A stretch of DNA of 64,000 nucleotides, taken from contig NZ_JBHSKT010000004.1 in NCBI RefSeq assembly GCF_042657365.1, positions 62,001 through 126,000 of the forward strand. The letters run 5' to 3'. Under the pieces are notes generated by a model, which made no database searches, was not told where the DNA came from, and saw nothing but the letters and a program-made list of their open reading frames with translations. Below, piece after piece: positions 51,017 to 59,475 of this stretch. The position numbers were made by a program, and so were the translations under genes. Numbering within the stretch: the stretch's first letter is position 1; each line of letters starts with the position of its first letter. This DNA is from Adhaeribacter_A terreus (GTDB lineage: Bacteria; Bacteroidota; Bacteroidia; Cytophagales; Hymenobacteraceae).

Positions 51017-52573
51017 ATGAAACGCTTATCTTTACTCATAAGCTTTATTTTAAGCTTAACCCTCGGACTCGCCTTCAATACGCAGGCACAGACCTTAGAC
51101 AATAATCCACTGGGCATTTGCGAAGCACCGCCTCCAGGCTGCCAGGAAATTCCGATCTGTACTTTTTATGACGATTGTTTCCGCTTCGATTTTTATGCTC
51201 CCCGCGACCTTGGCAACGGTACCAGTGTTTTAAAACATAAGATCACCAATTTCAGTGAATCTACTTTTAAACAGGCTACCTTCGAACTGCCAGGAAACGG
51301 CGCTTCTACGCCGGCTGCTGTAAGCCCGACCACTTCTTTCCGGAACCGCTACAACCACAGCGTAGTAAACAAATTCAACGACTCGCTCATTGCTTTTAAT
51401 GCCATTAATGCCGGTACTTTTAGCTACGGCGGGTTTGAAGTGTATTACTACATTGTAAACAATGCCGACTTAAATGCGCCTTCCGGACGGAGCATACAGG
51501 TAACGGCAAAAGCTGGCCGGCCTTGGCAGCTGCAAAGAACTGGTACCGTTATAATTGACGTTGACGATTGCGTAGGCGCCCCTGGAGATACTGCTTGCCT
51601 GGTACAGGAAAACGATAACTACAGATTACTTTTCCCTTTCTTCAGCCCGAACGCCAGTGGTAATAACCCGCTGAACTTTACGCTGATTAACAAAACTGCC
51701 AGCGATGTGGATTTTATTCAGATGGAAGCTTCCAGCGCCATTGTAAGTCCATTGAATGGTACCGGTTATACCAGCCCGGTTAACGTACCTTTCTACAGCT
51801 ACGATGTTTCTAATGCCAGCCCGCTACGGTTTACCCGAACTGTTGCAGCGCCTTCAACGGTAGGTTATGCAAACGGGCTCCGCGATATTTTCAACTTTGA
51901 AGTAGTCGCGGCACCGTTCCAGATATCGGGATCGCTGATAACGGTGGTGGTAAGGAATGATGCCGGTGTTCAGGATACTTTCATTTTTGAATGCGCGGAA
52001 TGCGGGCCGATCGTACCATTACCAGTTACGCTCACCAGCTTTAAAGGCAAACTGACACCTGATGGCATTGCGCTTGACTGGAGCACGGGCATGGAAAAAA
52101 ACAATGACCGGTTTGAAGTAGAACGAAGTATGAACGGCAAGGATTTCGAGAAAATTGGTATAGTGAAAGGTAACGGTAACTCGAATAACCATTTAAGTTA
52201 CGACTTCCTGGATCGGAGCCCGCAGCAAGGTACCAATTACTATCGTCTGCGACAGGTAGATTTCGATGGGAAAGCTGAATTCTCGAAAATTGTAACGGTG
52301 AAAAACGGCAGCAAGGTAGAAGTTATGAAGGTATCTATGGTGCCAAACCCTTGCATAGACGGTAAATGTACCATTAACCTGCAGCATACCGACCGTAATT
52401 TACCGGTAACCGTTGAAATACGAGACCTGACCGGCCGCATGGTGTTCAGCAAAGAAATACCAAACAACCAGACCACTTTCGAATTACCGAAACTGGAAAC
52501 CGGCGCAGGTATTTACATCTTATCGGCTAAGAACGGCGACTACACGGCTGTGCAGAAAGTAATTCTGAAATAA
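51017..52573 (+). CDS. T9SS type A cargo protein (mosaic family, member 3)
   Basis: 518 residues. Signal peptide ends NTQA. The N-terminal domain (GICEAPPPGCQEIPICTFYD) is a close copy of member 2's. The middle (about 195-330, CLVQENDNYRLLFPFFSPNA) differs completely from member 2 but is similar in layout to member 1. The C-terminal fibronectin-like domain and T9SS type A tail (VEIRDLTGRMVFSKEIPNN, TGAGIYILSA) are almost identical to member 2. A strong terminator follows at 52598. Confidence 0.85.
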   Translation: MKRLSLLISFILSLTLGLAFNTQAQTLDNNPLGICEAPPPGCQEIPICTFYDDCFRFDFYAPRDLGNGTSVLKHKITNFSESTFKQATFELPGNGASTPAAVSPTTSFRNRYNHSVVNKFNDSLIAFNAINAGTFSYGGFEVYYYIVNNADLNAPSGRSIQVTAKAGRPWQLQRTGTVIIDVDDCVGAPGDTACLVQENDNYRLLFPFFSPNASGNNPLNFTLINKTASDVDFIQMEASSAIVSPLNGTGYTSPVNVPFYSYDVSNASPLRFTRTVAAPSTVGYANGLRDIFNFEVVAAPFQISGSLITVVVRNDAGVQDTFIFECAECGPIVPLPVTLTSFKGKLTPDGIALDWSTGMEKNNDRFEVERSMNGKDFEKIGIVKGNGNSNNHLSYDFLDRSPQQGTNYYRLRQVDFDGKAEFSKIVTVKNGSKVEVMKVSMVPNPCIDGKCTINLQHTDRNLPVTVEIRDLTGRMVFSKEIPNNQTTFELPKLETGAGIYILSAKNGDYTAVQKVILK

Positions 52574-52597
52574 GGACAGCCACAAAAATCTCTTTTC

Positions 52598-52641
52598 ATA
52601 AAAAAAAAACCCGGTAGCTGCTACCGGGATTTTTTTTTATG
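52598..52641. terminator. Bidirectional terminator
   Basis: AAAAAAAAACCCGGTAGC and GCTACCGGGATTTTTTTTT stem with runs on both sides. It serves the T9SS gene (+) and possibly the MFS gene (-). Confidence 0.92.
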
Positions 52642-52659
52642 AGCCGATGCAGGTAGCCT

Positions 52660-52720
52660 GACTTTTCAGAGCTGAAACCATAGCGTTTTTGAGTTTTTCA
52701 GCCACAAAGCATGGCGTTTT
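52660..52720 (+). repeat. R1 tandem pair
   Basis: Two direct units: GACTTTTCAGAGCTG..CCATAGCGTTTTT (52660-52690) and GAGTTTTTCAGCCAC..GCATGGCGTTTT (52691-52720). The MFS stop codon (52719-52721) falls at the right edge. Confidence 0.85.
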
Positions 52721-53972
52721 ACAATTGCAGGTCGCGAAGTTTTTTAGCTTTCAGGGAAGTAATACCAACAACCAATAAGGTCATGGCACCGCCGAAGACC
52801 ACAGAAGGAACCACGCCCATAATGCGGGCCGCAAAACCCGATTCGAACGCGCCGATCTCGTTGGAAGAACCTACAAAAATATTATTCACCGCCGAAACCC
52901 GGCCTTTCATGTGTTCGGGCGTAAACGTATGAATGAGCGTGGAACGAATGATCACGCTGATAGAATCGAAAACGCCGCTGAGCGCCAGCAATACCAACGA
53001 AAACCAGAAGCTTCTGGAAAGCCCGAACAGGATGATGCAAACCCCGAAACCAGCCACGCAAAGCAGCATTTTTTTGCCGGCATTTACGCTTATTGGCCGG
53101 TGCGCCAAGTAAATGGCCATGAGCACCGAACCGACGGCCGGTGCGGCACGCAGAAAGCCTAAACCTTGCGGGCCGGCATGCAGAATTTCGGAAGCAAAAA
53201 CCGGCAACAACGCTACAGCTCCGCCAAAAAGCACCGCAAACAGATCTAAAGAAATAGCGCCTAAAATGATCTGGTTACCAAACACGAACCGGAAACCGGA
53301 GAGCAAACTTTCTTTCATATTTTGCTTTGCTTCGGTAGTTGGTGGCAATGGTTTGGCTTTGATCAGGAAATAAAAAACGAAGGCGAAAAGGGTGAGCGAT
53401 GCATCTAGGGCATACGCCGCCGTCATTCCGAAAAACCCGAAAACCAGACCGCCGATAGCCGGCCCGCCAACCGAAGCGGCTTGCCAGGTAGTGCTGCTCC
53501 AGGTTATGGCGTTGGCGTAAAATTTTCGTTCGGGCATGAGCTGGGGCATAAATGAGAATGTGGCCGGCCCCATAAACCCGCGCGCTATGCCGCTCAGAAA
53601 AATGACCGCATAAATGGGCAGCACACCGTTCTCTAAAACAAAGGCGCCGGCATCTATGGTAAAGAACCAGAGCGCGGCCGAGCAAACTACCAATACGCTT
53701 ACCGCACTTACAATAATGCCTTTTCGGTTGTAACTATCGGCTACATAACCGGCATATAGCGCCACGAAAATGGAAGGCAGCGCTTCGGCTAAACCAATTA
53801 AACCCAGCGAAAGCGGATCTTTGGTGATCTGGTAAATCTGCCAGCCTACAATTACGGCCTGGATCTGTAAAGCAAGGGTAAGGCAAAAGCGCGCTGCCAC
53901 GTAAAGCCGGAATTCCGGAATTTTGAGCGCCGCGTAAGGATCGTGCTTTACTTCGAAAGAAGGTTCTGCCAT
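52719..53972 (-). CDS. Major facilitator superfamily transporter
   Basis: 417 residues from Met at 53972 (MAEPSFEVKHDPYAALKIPEF). The longer frame to 54056 is rejected because it runs into an R1 unit. About twelve transmembrane helices. Family motif A appears as GYVADSYNRKGIIV between helices 2 and 3, and FLSGIARGFMGPATFSFMPQ is typical of the enterobactin-exporter EntS-like/DHA3 branch. It is probably a proton-driven exporter of unknown substrate. The stop codon overlaps an R1 unit. Confidence 0.88.
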   Translation of the reverse strand: MAEPSFEVKHDPYAALKIPEFRLYVAARFCLTLALQIQAVIVGWQIYQITKDPLSLGLIGLAEALPSIFVALYAGYVADSYNRKGIIVSAVSVLVVCSAALWFFTIDAGAFVLENGVLPIYAVIFLSGIARGFMGPATFSFMPQLMPERKFYANAITWSSTTWQAASVGGPAIGGLVFGFFGMTAAYALDASLTLFAFVFYFLIKAKPLPPTTEAKQNMKESLLSGFRFVFGNQIILGAISLDLFAVLFGGAVALLPVFASEILHAGPQGLGFLRAAPAVGSVLMAIYLAHRPISVNAGKKMLLCVAGFGVCIILFGLSRSFWFSLVLLALSGVFDSISVIIRSTLIHTFTPEHMKGRVSAVNNIFVGSSNEIGAFESGFAARIMGVVPSVVFGGAMTLLVVGITSLKAKKLRDLQL

Positions 53973-54016
53973 TGAAGGATTTTTTTTGAGGGAAGCAAAG
54001 GTACGGGAATATGCGT

Positions 54017-54046
54017 TAGTTTTTTGCTTAAAAAGGATAGCGTTTT
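54017..54046 (+). repeat. R1 repeat unit
   Basis: TAGTTTTTTGCTTA then AAAAGGATAGCGTTTTT, upstream of the MFS gene. Confidence 0.68.
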
Positions 54047-54104
54047 TTTTCGTCATTTCGACGTGAGGAGAGATCTCTTTAGGTTGGTATTTTGGGTTAT
54101 TATT

Positions 54105-54134
54105 GAGTTTTTAGGCCGAAAAGGATACCGTTTT
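54105..54134 (+). repeat. R1 unit at the end of R2 copy B
   Basis: GAGTTTTTAGGCC then GAAAAGGATACCGTTTTA. Confidence 0.75.
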
Positions 54135-54213
54135 ATTTTGTCATCCTGAGCACAATTGAGCGCGGGAGCGCGAAGATTGCGAACGTAGCTCTGAAGGACC
54201 TCGTTGGCGGGCG

Positions 54214-54245
54214 GCAGTTTTTTCAACTAAAAGTGCTAGCGTTTT
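54214..54245 (+). repeat. R1 unit inside R2 copy B
   Basis: GCAGTTTTTTCAACT then AAAAGTGCTAGCGTTTT. Confidence 0.75.
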
Positions 54246-54592
54246 GAAATACTTTTTATGCTAAACAGCTGACTTTTAACTTTCTTAGGCAATTTATTCC
54301 CTCAAGCCGGGCGGCTTCGTTTCTGCGTTCGCGTCTCACCCTTTCCTAGCCGCAGGCGGCTTTTCTTACGAAACCGGAAAGTGCGGAGGCCGCGCACGCA
54401 GAAACTGGTGTTATTCACCTTCGTAGTCAGCTTCTTTTTAGTTTAGCTTTCTTAATAACGTGATTTTCTAGCTACGCTGCGCTGGCGATATGCGTGAGGA
54501 AAAGTTCTCCCCTGTTTTTAGGGGAGGGTTTAGGTGGGGGCCTTTCCTAAATCCAACAAATCCCAATTACAACAATCTTGCTATTCACAATT

Positions 54593-54621
54593 CAGTTTTC
54601 CAGTCTGAAAGCATAGCGTTT
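54593..54621 (+). repeat. R1 repeat unit
   Basis: CAGTTTTCCAGTCTG then AAAGCATAGCGTTT, just outside R2 copy B. Confidence 0.72.
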
Positions 54622-54757
54622 CACTTTGTTTTATAATTCTTTCACGAAAGCAATTTTAAAATTCTCTGAAAAACTGTTACCAGTTTAAAACGAAGGCCGT
54701 ATAAATCTGCAAAGCCCGAGTTATAAACGGCTTTCTAATTTCATTTTTTGCTTTTTT

Positions 54758-55225
54758 ATGAAAATACTGGCTAAACTTTGTTTCTTTCTGGCCCTGACTT
54801 TTATTGGTTTAGAAGCTTCGGCGCAGGCCACCATGCCCCGCAAAGGCGAACCTAAAAAAACAATGCGCGATGGGGTGGGCCGTAAATTCGGAAAAATGGT
54901 AGAGTTTAAGCGCGGAAAAGAAGTGGCGCTTTCCAGAACATACACGGCTAAAAACGGCACCAAAGTAACTTCGGCCGGCATGGTAACTTATGCAGACGGC
55001 ACCAAAGAAAAACTGCCGGAAGGCTACGCGATAAACAAAGAAGGCGAAAAAGTGATTCTGGAAGATGATATGATCGCGCCGGAAAAAATACGGAAACACC
55101 AAAAGGAAGTAACCGGGAAAGATGAAACTTCAGTAACTATAACCGAAAGAACCAAACTGATCATAAACGACAGCACCGGCCGCAAAGCAGTTTACGATAC
55201 TATCCGTACGGTGGAAACGAAATAA
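54758..55225 (+). CDS. Secreted DUF6799-like protein
   Basis: 155 residues. Signal peptide ends LEASA. The body has two similar halves of the G-K-M-V-x-x-K-x-G-K pattern (KFGKMVEFKRGKEVALSRTY; NGTKVTSAGMVTYADGTKEK), which resembles the DUF6799 repeat found in secreted Bacteroidota proteins. A basic, Lys/Glu-rich C-terminal part follows. Function unknown; the family assignment is from recall of the pattern. Confidence 0.65.
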   Translation: MKILAKLCFFLALTFIGLEASAQATMPRKGEPKKTMRDGVGRKFGKMVEFKRGKEVALSRTYTAKNGTKVTSAGMVTYADGTKEKLPEGYAINKEGEKVILEDDMIAPEKIRKHQKEVTGKDETSVTITERTKLIINDSTGRKAVYDTIRTVETK

Positions 55226-55288
55226 AAATGCCGCTTTCAGTTTTAAATTAGCCCAACGCTGCTTTTTCTATTGCTTTGAAATTAAACC

Positions 55289-55317
55289 AAACGCTATGCT
55301 TTTGGTCTAAAAAACTA
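55289..55317 (-). repeat. R1 repeat unit
   Basis: AAACGCTATGCTTTTGG then TCTAAAAAACT, downstream of the DUF6799-like gene. Confidence 0.68.
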
Positions 55318-55385
55318 CCATGAAGCGCCGAAACGAAGTAACTGATCTTTATCATAAAAATAAATGCAAAATATCAGGCCGGCGC

Positions 55386-55416
55386 TTGACTTTCGGAAAA
55401 AATAAGTTTATATTTG
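55386..55416 (+). promoter_or_regulatory. Promoter of the sigma-factor gene
   Basis: TTGACT (55386-55391), 17 bases, then TATATTTG (55409-55416), matching the Bacteroidota TTG/TAnnTTTG promoter, 90 bases upstream of the start codon. Confidence 0.75.
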
Positions 55417-55505
55417 ATTCATTACTTTTATTAACGAACCCATCTAAAACCCAAACTCTTGCTTATGATATAAACGGCTACATTACTTTTATCTTGTAGG
55501 TTTAT

Positions 55506-56105
55506 ATGAATATTTCGCAGAGAAGCGACTCCGAGCTGGTATCGCTGTACATTACGGGTAACAAAAAAGCATTCGAAATACTGGTTAACCGCCACAAAAA
55601 CCGTGTTTTCACGAGCATTATGCTTATTGTGAAAGACGAAGACGTGGCCGAAGATCTGTTGCAGGATTCTTTTATTAAAGCTATTCACACCATGAAAGGC
55701 GGGCGCTATAACGAGGAAGGAAAATTTTCGTCCTGGATCAGTCGCATTGCCCACAACCTGGCCATCGACCACTTCCGGAAAGAAAAAAGAAATCCGACTT
55801 TACAACTGGAAGACAATATCAAAGCGTTCAACTCGTTAAGCTATGCAGAAGACTCCGCGGAAGCGCTGCAGATTCGGGAAGAAACGTTTGCCCGGTTGAA
55901 AGCAATGATAGATCTATTGCCCGAAAACCAGAAAGAGGTGCTGATCATGCGCCATTATGCAGACATGAGCTTTCAGGAAATTGCGGACGCTACCGGGGTG
56001 AGCATCAACACGGCATTGGGAAGAATGCGCTACGCGTTGATCAATCTTCGGAAGAAAATGTCCACCTCAACGAAAGTATATGATCAAAACCTTTACGCAC
56101 AATGA
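55506..56105 (+). CDS. RNA polymerase sigma factor, ECF/sigma-70 family
   Basis: 199 residues. Region 2 contains VAEDLLQDSFIKAIHTM (2.2, core binding) and SSWISRIAHNLAIDHFRKEK (2.3-2.4). Region 4 is LLPENQKEVLIMRHYADMSFQEIADATGVS (about 136-165) with the helix-turn-helix for -35 contact. Length and architecture fit an ECF sigma factor. It overlaps the next small gene by 26 bases, suggesting coupled regulation. It starts from the promoter at 55386, a housekeeping-type promoter, so autoregulation is not evident. Confidence 0.92.
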   Translation: MNISQRSDSELVSLYITGNKKAFEILVNRHKNRVFTSIMLIVKDEDVAEDLLQDSFIKAIHTMKGGRYNEEGKFSSWISRIAHNLAIDHFRKEKRNPTLQLEDNIKAFNSLSYAEDSAEALQIREETFARLKAMIDLLPENQKEVLIMRHYADMSFQEIADATGVSINTALGRMRYALINLRKKMSTSTKVYDQNLYAQ

Positions 56106-56310
56106 ACTCATTCAGTATGTTTATGACGAACTGCCGGATGCAGTAAAAACCAACCTGGAATGCGCTTTGCAAACCGACGATGATCTGGCCGAAGCTTGTG
56201 CCGAGCTGCTGATCTCAAAACGCAGCCTAGAACGGGTAAGCAAAGCCCCGCGCCAAAGTTGCATCAGCAACATTCTGCTTTATTCGCAAACCTTTAACAT
56301 GCAGTCCTGA
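56080..56310 (+). CDS. Small protein coupled to the sigma factor
   Basis: 76 residues, soluble, acidic N-terminal half (HNELIQYVYDELPDAVKTNL). It overlaps the sigma-factor gene by 26 bases. Similar small proteins follow ECF sigma genes in Cytophagales. The N-terminal part resembles the start of zinc-less anti-sigma domains, but there is no membrane helix and no H-x3-C-x2-C motif. A role in modulating the sigma factor is inference. Its stop lies in a terminator hairpin. Confidence 0.7.
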   Translation: MIKTFTHNELIQYVYDELPDAVKTNLECALQTDDDLAEACAELLISKRSLERVSKAPRQSCISNILLYSQTFNMQS

Positions 56311-56332
56311 TAACGGGGCTGCATTTTTTTTG
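56299..56332 (+). terminator. Terminator of the sigma-factor operon
   Basis: ATGCAGTCC and GGGGCTGCAT stem followed by eight Ts. The stop codon of the 76-residue gene (56308-56310) lies inside. Confidence 0.85.
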
Positions 56333-56358
56333 CGCTTCGGGTAATTTGTGTAGCTTTG
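56329..56358 (+). promoter_or_regulatory. Promoter of the T9SS type B protein gene
   Basis: TTTG (56329-56332), 18 bases, then TAGCTTTG (56351-56358), 31 bases before the start at 56390. Confidence 0.7.
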
Positions 56359-56389
56359 GTAACATTCGTTGCAAAATATAACCGGAACA

Positions 56390-58246
56390 ATGTTCAGAAT
56401 TTACCTCACCCTTTTGCTGTTTGTTGCATTTTCGAAAATTAGTTTCAGCCAGAATTTAGTCCCGAATCCAGGATTTGAGCAGATTGTAAATTGTAGTAGC
56501 GTAAATACTACAAACTTTGGTACTGCTATAGATACCAGTGAAACCATTTTCCCGCATTTACCAGGCTGGTTCAATAGCAGTTATGGTGCAGCTGATTTTT
56601 TTCATTCCTGTTTACCTTTCACCTCCAGTCCAAATTATCCGAACACACCCCAGACACCTCGTACTGGGAATGGCAATGCAGGTTTACACGCCTATCTTCA
56701 TTTTATTAACCCTCCCCCTGCTGGTATGGCCTTCAGAGAGTATATTCAGACGAAATTATATAAACCAATGCAAACCGGCTGTTTATATGAAGTCTCCTTC
56801 TATACTAAGCTTGAAAATGATCCGACGAGGCTCCAAGGTTATGCAATTGAAAATATGGGTTTATACATTTCAGTTGATCGACCTGCGGATAATCATCAGG
56901 AACTAATGCAGGTAAGCCCACAAATCACAAACCCGCCTGGTAGAATACTTGGAACGACCTACACTAAAATTTCAGGTTTATATACTGCTACTGGTGGAGA
57001 AAAATATATTACCATTGGTAATTTTGTAGATGATCTGAATACCGTCGCACATCAACGAAACCCAACTTCACCTCCTGCAAGCTCATTTTGCTATTACCTC
57101 ATTGACGATGTCTCTGTAATTCCGGTAACGGCAGCAAACTACAGCTTGAACATCGGTCCGGACACGGTTTACTGCGACAACCAGCCCATTAACCAAACGC
57201 TTACGGCACCCAATGGCTTTGCAGCTTACGAATGGAGCACCGGCGCCACTACGGCTTCCATTCAGGTTACGCAGCCGGGCACGTATTGGGTAAATGCAGA
57301 TTTTGGCTGCGGCTTCCTTTCTGATACCATCCGCATCGATACCAAGCCAAGTTTTATAGAAGGTTTTGAGCTCGGAAACGATACCGTTATCTGCGCACAA
57401 GGTCCGTTTAGATTGCCACTGCGTACCAAAAGAGGCTTCACCACTTATACCTGGAATACCGGCGATACCACGCAAAACATTTTCGCCACTGCGCCCGGTA
57501 CATATTGGATAACTGCTACTTATGATTGCGGCTCTATTTCCGATACGATTGTAATTGAGCAGTTTCAGCCCGGTAGACTTTTCAGCTTTACTGATACTGT
57601 TTTGTGCGAAGGCGAAAGCGTGAATTTGAATCCGGCTTCGGGTTTTGCAAGATATCATTGGACATCCGGGGAAACTTCGCAAAGCATAACTGCAAGTCAG
57701 GCCGGGAAATATAAAGTTACTGCTACTACGGCAGCCGGTTGTTCGGTTTCTGATTCGGTTACCATAAGCTTTAAAGCGCCGGTTATGAGTTTTTCACTCG
57801 GAAAAGATACCGTTTTGTGCGAAAACCAGACGATGAAAATTGAAGTTCCGGCGCAGCCTGGCTTTGCTTATTTGTGGAATGACGGCGTAAAAATGGCTTC
57901 CAGAACGATCAATAAACCGGGCATTTACAAGTTAACCGCTTCAGATCGTTGCAACAGTTTTTCGGATGAAATGGAAGTGAAATACCGCGACTGCAACACC
58001 ATTTTCGTTCCCAACATCGTTACGCCCAACCACGACAACCACAACGATTTCTTTGAAATTGCCACGCCAACCAACCGCAAACTAAATCTGAAAATTTATA
58101 ACCGTTGGGGCGTGCTGGTTTATGAAAAGCAGGATTACCGGAACAACTGGCCAAAAGAAAACATCAGCAGCGGCACGTATTATTACCTGCTTTCTGACCC
58201 AGAACTGAATAAAACTTACAAAGGCTGGCTGGAAGTAACGCAGTAA
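56390..58246 (+). CDS. T9SS type B (gliding-associated C-terminal) cargo protein
   Basis: 618 residues from Met at 56390 (MFRIYLTLLLFVAFSKISFS), which begins the signal peptide; the Met at 56369 adds only seven non-signal residues. The N-terminal part opens with NLVPNPGFEQIVNC, a carbohydrate-binding-like beta-sandwich (about 22-245). Three to four Ig-like repeats follow, each with a W-S/N-T/D-G-x-T motif (YEWSTGATTASIQVTQPGTY). The CHU_C/T9SS type B domain (FVPNIVTPNHDNHNDFFEI ... YNRWGVLVYE) ends the protein. Secreted by the T9SS; attachment may need PorP/SprF-type partners not seen here. Confidence 0.9.
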   Translation: MFRIYLTLLLFVAFSKISFSQNLVPNPGFEQIVNCSSVNTTNFGTAIDTSETIFPHLPGWFNSSYGAADFFHSCLPFTSSPNYPNTPQTPRTGNGNAGLHAYLHFINPPPAGMAFREYIQTKLYKPMQTGCLYEVSFYTKLENDPTRLQGYAIENMGLYISVDRPADNHQELMQVSPQITNPPGRILGTTYTKISGLYTATGGEKYITIGNFVDDLNTVAHQRNPTSPPASSFCYYLIDDVSVIPVTAANYSLNIGPDTVYCDNQPINQTLTAPNGFAAYEWSTGATTASIQVTQPGTYWVNADFGCGFLSDTIRIDTKPSFIEGFELGNDTVICAQGPFRLPLRTKRGFTTYTWNTGDTTQNIFATAPGTYWITATYDCGSISDTIVIEQFQPGRLFSFTDTVLCEGESVNLNPASGFARYHWTSGETSQSITASQAGKYKVTATTAAGCSVSDSVTISFKAPVMSFSLGKDTVLCENQTMKIEVPAQPGFAYLWNDGVKMASRTINKPGIYKLTASDRCNSFSDEMEVKYRDCNTIFVPNIVTPNHDNHNDFFEIATPTNRKLNLKIYNRWGVLVYEKQDYRNNWPKENISSGTYYYLLSDPELNKTYKGWLEVTQ

Positions 58247-58320
58247 TTCTGGGCTTTTGGCGCTAACGGTTGAGATTATTTTATCTTTAAGTTTTGTTAC
58301 TGCAACAATTTAAAAACTAA

Positions 58321-58362
58321 AACGCCTTTACCTGGGCTGTAGCACAACCTGGGCAAAGGCGT
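58321..58362. terminator. Hairpin between convergent genes
   Basis: AACGCCTTTACC and GGGCAAAGGCGT stem, between the T9SS type B gene and the convergent 69-residue gene. Confidence 0.65.
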
Positions 58363-58391
58363 AAAACGGTAGCATTTCCGGGCTAAAAACT
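58363..58391 (-). repeat. R1 repeat unit
   Basis: AAAACGGTAGCATTTCCGG then GCTAAAAACT, directly after the hairpin. Confidence 0.72.
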
Positions 58392-58395
58392 AGGC

Positions 58396-58605
58396 CTAAG
58401 CTTCGGCTTCTTTTTTGCCTTCCAGAATTTCCTGATTTTCTTTGATCCGCTCTTCGGCATCGCGCATGGCATCTAAAATAAGCGGGTAGTTGTAAAATTT
58501 TTCGCCTTTGCTGCGCATTTTCTCTATAAAATACTGATCAGTTTTGATCTGTTCTTCCAGTTGTTTTCTTTGTTTCGCGTCCATGTGTTCTGTAGGAGTT
58601 TTCAA
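58396..58605 (-). CDS. Small charged coiled-coil protein
   Basis: 69 residues (or 62 from Met at 58584, MDAKQRKQLEEQIKTDQYFI). Rich in Glu/Lys, predicted almost entirely helical, with heptad-like spacing. No family is recognised. The isolated position, convergent with the T9SS gene, and ordinary codon use make it a plausible real gene. Confidence 0.55.
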   Translation of the reverse strand: MKTPTEHMDAKQRKQLEEQIKTDQYFIEKMRSKGEKFYNYPLILDAMRDAEERIKENQEILEGKKEAEA

Positions 58606-58744
58606 ATGGCCATCTGTGCAGTTGGCGGTGCAAAGTTACGCAACAAAGCTGCAAAAAAACAGCCCTTATTTAACAAAAGCCTTTTTATACCCAGATTAGA
58701 CTTTCTGCCGGTATTGCCGTAATTTCGGGCGAGGGACGAATTTT

Positions 58745-59419
58745 ATGCGCAAAACCGAACGCTACCAGCACTTAATCGAATATTTTACCACCAATTTTCC
58801 GGAAGCTGAAACTGAGCTGCACTACACCAATGCCTATGAACTTTTGGTAGCCGTGGTGTTGAGCGCGCAGTGCACCGACAAACGCGTGAACATGGTTACG
58901 CCGGATTTGCTGAAGCAATTTCCAACACCAGAACATTTAGCGGCCGCTTCTTCCGATGAAATTTTTCCGTACATCAAAAGCATTTCTTACCCGAACAACA
59001 AAGCCAAACACCTTTCCGGTTTAGGTAAAAAACTGGTTTCCGATTTTAATTCTGAAGTGCCGAGCAGCATTGAAGACCTGCAGAAACTGCCGGGCGTGGG
59101 AAGAAAAACGGCCAACGTAATTGCTTCGGTTATTTACAATTTGCCGGCCATGGCAGTAGATACGCACGTTTTCCGGGTTTCCAAGCGCTTGGGCCTGGTT
59201 TCTGCAAAAGCTAAAACTCCGCTGGAAGTAGAAAATGAGTTGATGAAATATATTCCGCTGGAGCTTGTCCCGAAGGCGCATCACTGGCTTATTTTGCACG
59301 GACGCTATATTTGCGTGGCGCGCCGACCGAAATGCGAAATCTGCCCGCTTACCCATTTCTGTGCTTTTTATCAGAAAAACTGGCCTAATATTCCCGACGA
59401 TCCGGAAAACCGCTTATAG
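58745..59419 (+). CDS. nth: Endonuclease III
   Basis: 224 residues. Helix-hairpin-helix LPGVGRKTANVI with catalytic Lys121, and catalytic Asp139 in AVDTHVFR. The [4Fe-4S] cluster ligands are Cys190, Cys197, Cys200 and Cys206. It is a DNA glycosylase/AP lyase removing oxidised pyrimidines. Its stop at 59419 is followed by an R1-like stretch, then the asparagine synthetase gene. Confidence 0.96.
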   Translation: MRKTERYQHLIEYFTTNFPEAETELHYTNAYELLVAVVLSAQCTDKRVNMVTPDLLKQFPTPEHLAAASSDEIFPYIKSISYPNNKAKHLSGLGKKLVSDFNSEVPSSIEDLQKLPGVGRKTANVIASVIYNLPAMAVDTHVFRVSKRLGLVSAKAKTPLEVENELMKYIPLELVPKAHHWLILHGRYICVARRPKCEICPLTHFCAFYQKNWPNIPDDPENRL

Positions 59420-59432
59420 CGTTTGGTGGTTT

Positions 59433-59463
59433 GAGTTTTTATCGCGTTTTTGATACCGTTTTT
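59433..59463 (+). repeat. R1 repeat unit (variant)
   Basis: GAGTTTTTATCGCG then TTTTTGATACCGTTTTT. Same variant form as the second unit of the uvrA array. It creates a false N-terminal extension of the asnB frame. Confidence 0.6.
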
Positions 59464-59475
59464 GTAAAATGCTGC

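Larger units (their letters stand above)
54105..54568 (-). repeat. R2 composite repeat, copy B
   Basis: Reverse-complement match to 26133-26575, with the same order of modules: R1, TCATCCTGAGCACAATTGAG block, R1, GC-rich hairpin region with GTTTCTGCGTTCGCG / CGCGCACGCAGAAAC arms, and the GGTTTAGGTGGGG block. It is longer than copy A because it keeps about 40 bp (CAATTGAGCGCGGGAGCGCG and following) absent from A. Confidence 0.85.

Noticed and set aside
53973..54056. N-terminal extension of the MFS transporter by 28 residues
   Set aside because: The extension is encoded partly by an R1 unit and lacks homology; MAEPSFEVKHDPYAALK is the more natural start.
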